Below are positions 1-5,507 of a stretch of 18,210 bases of DNA, in pieces; positions within the stretch are counted from its first letter, which is position 1; each line of letters starts with the position of its first letter. The notes beneath the pieces were generated by a model that was not told the DNA's origin, did no database searches, and saw nothing but the letters and a program-made list of their open reading frames with translations. The stretch is from assembly GCA_029861675.1 (NCBI GenBank), contig JAOTYV010000064.1, positions 1 to 18,210 of the forward strand, written 5' to 3'. This stretch comes from Alphaproteobacteria bacterium (GTDB lineage Bacteria; Pseudomonadota; Alphaproteobacteria; UBA8366). A program made the position numbers and the translations under genes.

Positions 1-57
1 CCGATGTGAATACACATTGCCGGCAACGGTCACAAGCGGCGTTACCCGCCGGATGCG

Positions 58-1920
58 CTACGCCATTGTATCGCGGAACGCCGCAAGCTCCTTGGCTACG
101 CGGGCGATCACCGCGTCCCAGTGGCGCGCCCGCTGCTGACGGAACAACCGCATCGACGAATACCAGGCGGTGTCGTCGCGATCGAGCTGATAGCGCCAGT
201 CCGGCATGAAGGGCAGCATGGTCCAAACGGTCTTGCCGATCGCGCCCGCCATATGAACCGTCGTGTTGGTGATCGACACGACGATGTCCACCGCCTCAAT
301 CTGTGCGGCGAACTGTTCCAGGCTCTTGAGCTGGTCGATTTCCGGGTCTTCGTGGATGGCAACGCCCAGCCGATTCCGGACGTCGGCGATGGCGTCTGTG
401 TGATCGCCGTATTGCAGTGACAGAAAGGTCAAACCCGGCAATTTGAGGATCGGGTCCCACAGCGGCAGGGGCGCGTTGCGGTCCGGCCGGCGTAAATTGC
501 CGCTGGCCCAGGCGATACCGACCACCGGGCCGTCGCCGAGGGCCCGGTAGCGTGCCCGGCATGAAGCGGCCAAAGCGGCGTCGGCGGTCAAATACGCGCT
601 TTCCGGTCTTGCAGCGGCGATCAGGTTCGGGCGGAGCCAGCGCGCAAGTTCCGTAAACGGCGTTTGGTAGTCGATATCGTTCCGCAGCAGCCGGCGGGGT
701 ATGTCGGCTCGGCGCGGGTGGATTTCAGCGTCGGGAAAGGCCCGTTCATACATACCGACCAGGCGCGGCGCGCATTCGACGATGCAGGTGCCCGCCGCAG
801 CGATCAAATCGGGCAGCAGGCTGGCGAATAGGATTTCATCGCCGGGGCCTTCGTCGCCCCACGCCAGCACGGTCTTGCCCGATAGATCTTCGCCGTTCCA
901 GGGGGCTTGCGGGAAGGGCCGGCGTGCCCAATGGGGCCGGCGCCAGCGCCAACCATATTCGCGCCAACCTTCGTCGTATTTTCCGGTCAATAGCAGCAAC
1001 AAACCGAGATTGGTATGCGCCCCGGCAAAATCAGGCGATAGCGCGGCGGCTTTCCGGTATGCGGCTTCGGCGTCGGCGGTCTTGCCGAGATCCTCGAGGA
1101 TATTGCCGTAATTCGCGTGGAGCGCTGCGTTTTCCGGGTCCAGTGCCAGGGCGCGGCGCATCGATGCGGCGGCTTCGTCGGTCTGCCCCAGACCCTGCAA
1201 CGCCCGGGCGAGGTTGTTGTGGGCGGCCATGCCGTCCGGCTCGATATCCAATGCCGCCCGGGCGTGCCGTTCGCCGTCTGAATACTGGCGCAACATGCTA
1301 TAGGCGTTGCTCAAGCTGATGTGGACGTCGGCGTGGCCCGGTGAAAGGGCATGCGCGTTTTGCAGGCTTTCCACCGCGTCCGCATAGCGCTCCGCGGAGA
1401 TCAGCGCCAAGCCGAGATTGTAGTGGGCATCCGCGAAATCGGGTTCCAGCCGTATGGCATTCCGGTAATGCGGTTCCGCATCGCTCAGCCGGCCGGCGTC
1501 GCGCAGCACATTGGCGAAGTTATAGTGTGCGTCCACGGATTTCGGATCCAGCCGAAGCGCACGCTTGAAGGCGGCGATCGCGGATTCGGTCTGTCCGCAT
1601 TCGGCGCTGGCGGCGCCCAGTAATGCGTGAAGTTCCGGCAAACGCGGGCTGGCCGCGATTGCCGTCTGAAGATGGAGAATGGCCCGCTCAGGCGCGCCGG
1701 ATCGCAGGGCGATGACGCCGCGCAGATGACCAACGTCCGAAATACCCGGTTGAACGGCGTCAATCGATTGCAGCAATGCGTCGGCATCGGCGAGCCGGCC
1801 GCCTTGATAGGCCGCGATGGCGTCTTGAAAGTGTTGTTGCAGGTCGATCGGGGCGGCGCTGATGCCGGTGCCGGCACGCCCCGAGGCTTTCGCCGCCTTT
1901 CGCCGTTGCTGTCGATTCAT
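58..1920 (-). CDS. TPR-repeat protein with C-terminal GT9-like glycosyltransferase domain
   Basis: This is a 620-residue protein. Residues about 25-315 form a run of tetratricopeptide repeats, recognisable by repeated A-x-x-x-x-x-A-x-x-L-x-P spacing such as AIRLEPDFADAHYNLG near 155-170. Residues about 320-620 resemble the heptosyltransferase/GT9 GT-B fold: a linker rich in Trp (EYGWRWRRPHW, 321-331), GDEGPGDEILFASLLPDL near 355-372, VVGIAWASGN at 466-475, and the C-terminal signature TNTTVHMAGAIGK near 551-563 followed by PDWRY. The family usually has a D-T-x-x-x-H-x-A-G-A-x-G signature, so the Asn in place of Asp at 552 is a small deviation. There is no signal peptide, so it is probably cytoplasmic. 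The start MNRQQRRK is the usual start of such alphaproteobacterial proteins. Relatives are often linked to flagellin or surface-polysaccharide glycosylation, but the substrate cannot be told here. It lies 118 nt downstream of the Crp-like gene on the same strand. Confidence 0.85.
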   Translation of the reverse strand: MNRQQRRKAAKASGRAGTGISAAPIDLQQHFQDAIAAYQGGRLADADALLQSIDAVQPGISDVGHLRGVIALRSGAPERAILHLQTAIAASPRLPELHALLGAASAECGQTESAIAAFKRALRLDPKSVDAHYNFANVLRDAGRLSDAEPHYRNAIRLEPDFADAHYNLGLALISAERYADAVESLQNAHALSPGHADVHISLSNAYSMLRQYSDGERHARAALDIEPDGMAAHNNLARALQGLGQTDEAAASMRRALALDPENAALHANYGNILEDLGKTADAEAAYRKAAALSPDFAGAHTNLGLLLLLTGKYDEGWREYGWRWRRPHWARRPFPQAPWNGEDLSGKTVLAWGDEGPGDEILFASLLPDLIAAAGTCIVECAPRLVGMYERAFPDAEIHPRRADIPRRLLRNDIDYQTPFTELARWLRPNLIAAARPESAYLTADAALAASCRARYRALGDGPVVGIAWASGNLRRPDRNAPLPLWDPILKLPGLTFLSLQYGDHTDAIADVRNRLGVAIHEDPEIDQLKSLEQFAAQIEAVDIVVSITNTTVHMAGAIGKTVWTMLPFMPDWRYQLDRDDTAWYSSMRLFRQQRARHWDAVIARVAKELAAFRDTMA

Positions 1921-2038
1921 CCGCCCGGTTCACCGCCGCCATTCAGGACGGCCACGGTGTGAGACGCCGTCCGGGCTGTCAAGCGACGGCTGTGCGTGAT
2001 TTTACTCTCGAAAAGGGATCGCCGGGACCCGGACGAGC

Positions 2039-2737
2039 CTAGGTGCCGCGGAATTCCTCGACCATATCGGTGAGGCGGTCGACATCGAGGATGATCAGGC
2101 AATCATCTTCGCGCTTCACCAGATCGTTCCGGGACAGATCGCCGAAGACGCGCGCAACGGTTTCGCGCGTCGTCGAGACTCTGCTGGCAATATCGCCGTG
2201 GATCGGGATCGGCCGAATAACGGCGGTTTGATCGTCCCGGATACCGGGTTTGGCGAGACGCAGCAATTCCGCATGGACGCGGTTATTGGCGCCGAGCGTG
2301 CTGAGATCCATGATGCGTTCGGTCGAGGCGCGGATGACGCGGGCCATTTGGACCATGATGCGGAGCGCCACTTCCGGGTGCTGCATCAGATGCTCGCGGA
2401 AGGTTTCATGGGTCAGGGTCGCAACGGTGGTGTTTTCCAGGGCGACCACATTGGCGGAGCGGGGCCGGTTATCCAGCGCCGCCAGCTCGCCGAAGCTGGT
2501 GCCGGCATTGAGATCGTCAAAGGTGACTTCGCGGCCGGAAAGCGAATAATTCACCACCCGGACACGGCCGTTGACGATGAAATACACTTCGCGGCTTTCT
2601 TCCTGCCGGTCGAGGATCAGTTCCTGCTTGCGGAACTTCTTCCAACTGCAGCGTTTTTCCAGTTGGTTTATTTCACCGGGGTCAAGATCCGAGAAAATCT
2701 CGATCTTGTTCAGGGATTCAGCAGTGTCTACCGGCAT
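2039..2737 (-). CDS. Crp/Fnr-family transcriptional regulator
   Basis: This is a 232-residue regulator with the standard two-domain layout. Residues about 12-130 are a cyclic-nucleotide-binding beta-roll, about 131-150 the dimerisation helix, and about 155-225 a Crp-type winged helix. The phosphate-binding-cassette stretch SFGELAALDNRPRSANVVA (81-99) keeps Gly83-Glu84-Leu85 and Arg93-Ser94, the residues that contact cAMP in E. coli CRP, so ligand binding looks possible. The recognition helix region reads ASRVSTTRETVARVFGDL (184-201). There is only an isolated Cys30 and no N-terminal cysteine cluster, so it is not an Fe-S FNR sensor. The ATG at 2737 has a weak SD-like AGGA upstream. The gene lies downstream of the polyketide synthase/methyltransferase pair on the same strand, but with its own AT-rich upstream region containing a CtrA-like site. 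Its targets are unknown. Confidence 0.9.
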   Translation of the reverse strand: MPVDTAESLNKIEIFSDLDPGEINQLEKRCSWKKFRKQELILDRQEESREVYFIVNGRVRVVNYSLSGREVTFDDLNAGTSFGELAALDNRPRSANVVALENTTVATLTHETFREHLMQHPEVALRIMVQMARVIRASTERIMDLSTLGANNRVHAELLRLAKPGIRDDQTAVIRPIPIHGDIASRVSTTRETVARVFGDLSRNDLVKREDDCLIILDVDRLTDMVEEFRGT

Positions 2738-2800
2738 GTCGTTGGATCCTGCGAGCGTCTAAGCCGCGTGTGAGTGCACATGTAGCTACGGACACAAAAT

Positions 2801-2829
2801 ATCATAATCGGGGTTAAATTTGAATTAAG
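2801..2829 (-). promoter_or_regulatory. Candidate promoter of the Crp-like gene, overlapped by a CtrA-type site
   Basis: On the minus strand a TATGAT -10 candidate (2801-2806) follows, after 16 nt, a TTAATT -35-like hexamer (2823-2828). The -35 region lies inside a TTAA-N7-TTAA motif at 2814-2828. The whole segment is AT-rich in GC-rich surroundings. It would give a leader of roughly 57 nt before the ATG at 2737. The -35 is poor for the housekeeping sigma factor, which suits an activator-dependent promoter. Confidence 0.35.
2814..2828 (-). promoter_or_regulatory. CtrA-like binding motif (TTAA-N7-TTAA)
   Basis: The sequence is TTAA, seven bases (ATTTGAA), then TTAA, which exactly matches the alphaproteobacterial CtrA consensus spacing. 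It lies 77-91 nt upstream of the Crp-like start codon and overlaps that promoter's -35 region, a position often occupied by CtrA at activated promoters. Such AT-only half-sites can arise by chance in an AT-rich stretch, so this stays a candidate. Confidence 0.4.
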
Positions 2830-2844
2830 CTAAATCACCGATAT

Positions 2845-2867
2845 TCCATGGCGATCAATCCCATGGA
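2845..2867 (-). terminator. Hairpin just after the ICMT-family gene; weak terminator or operator candidate
   Basis: A perfect 7-bp inverted repeat, TCCATGG (2845-2851) and CCATGGA (2861-2867), encloses a 9-nt loop. It begins about 5 nt beyond the methyltransferase stop codon in the transcribed direction. No clean U-tract follows, so intrinsic termination is doubtful. It could instead bind a protein, because it sits between this gene and the Crp-like promoter. Confidence 0.25.
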
Positions 2868-2872
2868 TTGGG

Positions 2873-3379
2873 TCAGGTTTGCCGCATTCGGTCGTTAATG
2901 GTCGTATTCTCGATGCGGATACGCCACCACAGCACGGCGGCATTTGCCAGCGAAAATATCAGGGCTATTTTCCAGGCGCCGAAGGCGAGCGGCAACACAG
3001 CGATCTCCAAGACAACGATCAGGTAATTGGGATGGCGGATCCAACGGTAGGGGCCGCGCCGAACCAGCGGAACGGCTGGATTGCTGATGATCCGGGTGGT
3101 CCAGTATTGCCCTAAGCTGGTAATTACCCAGATACGCCCGATCTGGAGTACGAGAAACACAATAATCAGGGATAAATTTAGCGGCGCCGACGCGGGTATG
3201 GTGACGAGCATTGCGATCAGCCAACCCGCATGAACCAGCACGATCAGAGGGTAATGGGAGCGGCCGATCTCCCGGCCGCCTTGGGCGATTTGCCAACGGC
3301 TGTTGCGCGCCGACAGCCACAATTCGCCGAGCCGTTGCAGGGCGACCAGTACAATGATCCATTGAATTGCCGACATCAT
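2873..3379 (-). CDS. ICMT-family membrane methyltransferase paired with the type III PKS (BpsB/SrsB-like)
   Basis: This 168-residue integral membrane protein belongs to the isoprenylcysteine carboxyl methyltransferase family. Hydrophobic segments lie near residues 4-22, 43-62, 68-86, 118-134 and 136-151. The family signature is RRGPYRWIRHPNYL (107-120), with the RHPNY core. The chosen start is the ATG at 3379, which overlaps the TGA of the upstream polyketide synthase (ATGA, 4 nt). The open frame extends 78 codons further upstream, but that part is arginine-rich shadow of the synthase gene. In Bacillus subtilis (BpsB) and Streptomyces griseus (SrsB) a protein of this family next to a type III PKS methylates the alkylpyrone or alkylresorcinol product. 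By context I infer O-methylation of a membrane-embedded phenolic or pyrone lipid using S-adenosylmethionine. The exact product is unknown. Confidence 0.85.
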   Translation of the reverse strand: MMSAIQWIIVLVALQRLGELWLSARNSRWQIAQGGREIGRSHYPLIVLVHAGWLIAMLVTIPASAPLNLSLIIVFLVLQIGRIWVITSLGQYWTTRIISNPAVPLVRRGPYRWIRHPNYLIVVLEIAVLPLAFGAWKIALIFSLANAAVLWWRIRIENTTINDRMRQT

Positions 3380-4425
3380 GCGGTTTCCATCATCAGGAAT
3401 CCCGCGGTAAAGCCGGGGCCGAGCGCCCCCAGAAGCATGCGGCCGGACTCTCCCGCTGCGAGCGCGCGTGCCAGAACGAAGAGGACCGTGGCGGCCGACA
3501 TGTTGCCGTAGTCGCGCAAGGTCGCGCGGGCATGGCGCAAGGCATCCGGGCCGAGCGACAGGCAGTCTTGCAGCGCTTCCAGCACTTTGGTGCCGCCAGG
3601 ATGAAACAGCCATGCATCCACGTTATCCCGGGCAAGCGAATGCCGGTGCAGAAACGTGTCCACCTCCTGGCCGAGCTGATGGCGCACCAGCGCTGGAATG
3701 TCGCGGCTGAATAGAACGCCCAGCCCGTCATCCTCGATCCGCCATCCCATGACATCGAGTGAGTCCGGCCAGGTATGTTCGCCCCATGCGGTCAGGGCGG
3801 GGCCGCCATCATCACGGCTGGCGATCAATCCCGCCGCCGCGCCGTCGCCAAACAAGGCGGTTGCGATAATATTGCTTTTCGATTTGTCGCTTGACCGAAA
3901 TGTCAGGCAGCATAATTCCACGACAAGCACCATCCAGATTTCGCCGGGCGCCGCTTTCGCCAGCGCGGCGGCGCGCGCCAATCCGAGCACGCCGCCGGCG
4001 CAGCCGAATCCGAAAATCGGCAGGCGCTGAACTGTCGGCCGGAACGGCATCCTGTTCACCAGCAGTGCATCCAGGCTTGGCGTCGCTATACCGGTCGTGG
4101 ACACCATGACGATGCCGTCGATATCCCGTGCGGTCATGCCCGATTTGCCAAGGCATTCCTCCGCCGCTTGCTGCAGCAGCGTGAGGGCGCTGTCGATATA
4201 GGCATCGGTGCGTTCGCGCCAGCCATGTTCTTCCGCCAGCCATGACAGCGGCCGGCTCGAGTATCGGGTACGGATGCCGGCATTGTCGTAGACCGGCATG
4301 AGGCGGGTCAGCTCATCGCCCCGTGCGGCGAAGATGCTTCGTCCGAACTGCTTCAGCTCATCCTGATCGAGACGGTGGGCCGGGACCGCGGTGGCGAGCG
4401 AGAGGAGGCGGGGAAGGATGGGCAT
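3376..4425 (-). CDS. Type III polyketide synthase (chalcone/stilbene synthase family), probable alkylpyrone/alkylresorcinol synthase
   Basis: This is a 349-residue thiolase-fold enzyme of normal length for the family. The catalytic triad is complete: Cys142 in FGFGCAGGVLGLARA, His275 in WLFHPGGTKVLEAL and Asn308 in DYGNMSAATVLFVL. The C-terminal GPGF loop (GALGPGFTAG, 333-342) is present. Family chemistry is loading of an acyl-CoA starter on Cys142, repeated decarboxylative condensation with malonyl-CoA, then cyclisation to a pyrone or resorcinol. The neighbouring membrane methyltransferase makes a long-chain alkylpyrone or alkylresorcinol more likely than a plant-like small aromatic, but starter length cannot be read from the sequence. 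No dedicated hydroxylase or acyl-supply gene is adjacent. It is the first gene of a minus-strand run, and its ATG at 4425 has only a weak purine-rich SD. An inverted repeat lies 24-41 nt upstream. Confidence 0.93.
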   Translation of the reverse strand: MPILPRLLSLATAVPAHRLDQDELKQFGRSIFAARGDELTRLMPVYDNAGIRTRYSSRPLSWLAEEHGWRERTDAYIDSALTLLQQAAEECLGKSGMTARDIDGIVMVSTTGIATPSLDALLVNRMPFRPTVQRLPIFGFGCAGGVLGLARAAALAKAAPGEIWMVLVVELCCLTFRSSDKSKSNIIATALFGDGAAAGLIASRDDGGPALTAWGEHTWPDSLDVMGWRIEDDGLGVLFSRDIPALVRHQLGQEVDTFLHRHSLARDNVDAWLFHPGGTKVLEALQDCLSLGPDALRHARATLRDYGNMSAATVLFVLARALAAGESGRMLLGALGPGFTAGFLMMETA

Positions 4426-4448
4426 TTATGGTCTTTCTGCCGGCCGGC

Positions 4449-4466
4449 GTCGATTAGCGCATCGAC
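4449..4466 (-). promoter_or_regulatory. Small inverted repeat upstream of the type III PKS, operator candidate
   Basis: GTCGAT (4449-4454) and ATCGAC (4461-4466) form a perfect 6-bp inverted repeat around TAGCGC, starting 24 nt upstream of the PKS start codon. The 18-bp dyad is a size many dimeric regulators recognise. Arms this short arise by chance, so the call rests mainly on position. Confidence 0.2.
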
Positions 4467-4576
4467 CCTGGTACATTGACTGGTCGTTGGCACTATTGAA
4501 GCCGAAATAGATCAGGCCAAGCAGAAATCACTCACAATCACGTCAATCGCGTATGGCGATAGCGATCGTTCACCTG

Positions 4577-4591
4577 TTAACCAATCGTTAA
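4577..4591 (+). promoter_or_regulatory. CtrA-like binding motif (TTAA-N7-TTAA) in the divergent PKS/DUF502 promoter region
   Basis: TTAA, CCAATCG, TTAA matches the CtrA consensus with exact seven-base spacing, and the left half extends to TTAACCA, close to the well-known TTAACCAT half-site. It lies 113-127 nt upstream of the DUF502 ATG and 152-166 nt upstream of the PKS ATG, so either or both could be controlled. It is the better of the two CtrA-like sites in this window. Confidence 0.45.
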
Positions 4592-4612
4592 TCAATAGCC
4601 GCCAAGACATAA

Positions 4613-4679
4613 ATGGTTTTGCATTTACGCCGGTTAAAACCATATATGCATCATTCAGACTCGAATATTCGAAATTTCG
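4613..4679 (+). promoter_or_regulatory. Candidate DUF502 promoter with nested inverted repeats
   Basis: A -35-like TTGCAT (4619-4624) and -10-like TATATG (4643-4648) are separated by 18 nt. An 8-bp inverted repeat, ATGGTTTT (4613-4620) and AAAACCAT (4636-4643), spans the promoter core. Just downstream are a perfect 12-bp palindrome TCGAATATTCGA (4661-4672) and an overlapping perfect 10-bp palindrome CGAAATTTCG (4670-4679), about 25 nt before the start codon. The density of dyads in 67 nt suggests regulator binding, but no known operator consensus is recognised. Confidence 0.35.
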
Positions 4680-4703
4680 GGTCACACAGGGACAGGAACT
4701 TAA

Positions 4704-5507
4704 ATGCCCGATTCGACGGAGGGCGACGATATGAACGACGCCTCGGGAAAGCCCGTAAAGCGACTCGGAATCTTGAGCCGTGTGCGTGCCTATTTTCTTG
4801 CCGGCGTGCTCGTGCTGGCGCCGATCGCGATTACCCTGGCATTGGCATTCTGGCTGGTCGATTTCGTCGACAGCAGGGTGGTGCATCTAATCCCCGCGCA
4901 GTGGAATCCGGACACCTATCTCAAGGATCGATTCGGCGTCGAGTTCGGCTTGCCGGGACTGGGTGTTCTGGTCCTGATGATCGTGATCACGCTGATCGGC
5001 TGGCTGACCGCGGGCTATGTGGGCCGGGTCATGGTCCGTATCGGCGAGAATATCGTGGCCCGGATGCCGGTGGTGCGCAGCATCTACGGCGCGATCAAGC
5101 AGATCTTCGAGACCGTCCTGCGCAATCAATCGGATTCCTTCCGGCAGGCGGTACTGGTCGAATACCCGCGCCGGGGTCTTTGGACGATTGCGTTTGTGAC
5201 CGGCGAAACCGAGGGCGAGGTGCAAAACCTGACAAAGCAGGACGTGGTCAATATCTATGTTCCGACGACGCCCAATCCCACCTCGGGATTCCTCTTGTTC
5301 GTGCCGCGCGAAGACGTCGTATTTCTCGATATGCCGGTTGAGGACGCGTTCAAGATGATCGTTTCCATCGGCATCGTAACGCCGGAAGACACGCGTCCCG
5401 AGACGATACGCAACACGCCGCGCGTGTCCGCACGGACCTATGATTATCCGCACAATCCCGAGGCGCCGCCACGCCCCGCCAGGGTTGCTAACCTGATCGA
5501 AGATTGA
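4704..5507 (+). CDS. DUF502-family inner-membrane protein
   Basis: This 267-residue protein belongs to the DUF502 family, whose biochemical function is not established. The N-terminus is cytoplasmic-like and basic (residues 17-28). A first membrane segment covers about 29-55 (starting YFLAGVLVLAPIAITLAL) and a second about 83-106 (LPGLGVLVLMIVITLIGWL). The family hallmark follows at 121-133 (MPVVRSIYGAIKQ), then a soluble beta-rich domain with VEYPRRGLWTIAFVTGE near 152-167 and PTTPNPTSGFLLFVP after about 190. Two in-frame starts are credible: ATG 4704 with AGGA 6 nt upstream, and ATG 4731 with GGAGGG at 4718-4723; the second would give 258 residues. The 3' end overlaps the 3' end of recG by 20 nt in convergent orientation, with no terminator between them. 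Confidence 0.88.
   Translation: MPDSTEGDDMNDASGKPVKRLGILSRVRAYFLAGVLVLAPIAITLALAFWLVDFVDSRVVHLIPAQWNPDTYLKDRFGVEFGLPGLGVLVLMIVITLIGWLTAGYVGRVMVRIGENIVARMPVVRSIYGAIKQIFETVLRNQSDSFRQAVLVEYPRRGLWTIAFVTGETEGEVQNLTKQDVVNIYVPTTPNPTSGFLLFVPREDVVFLDMPVEDAFKMIVSIGIVTPEDTRPETIRNTPRVSARTYDYPHNPEAPPRPARVANLIED

Noticed and set aside
1946..1972. A 7-bp inverted repeat GGACGGC/GCCGTCC between the Crp-like and TPR genes
   Set aside because: It has a 13-nt loop and no T-tract on either strand. GC-rich arms like this are expected by chance in this composition.
2845..2858. An FNR-like box (TCCAT-N4-ATCAA) upstream of the Crp-like gene
   Set aside because: One half-site is perfect, but the other matches only three of five bases. 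The stretch is better described by the CCATGG dyad.
3380..3613. A 78-codon upstream extension of the ICMT-family gene
   Set aside because: It lies inside the PKS reading region and is Arg-rich. The ATGA overlap start at 3379 gives a normal family length.
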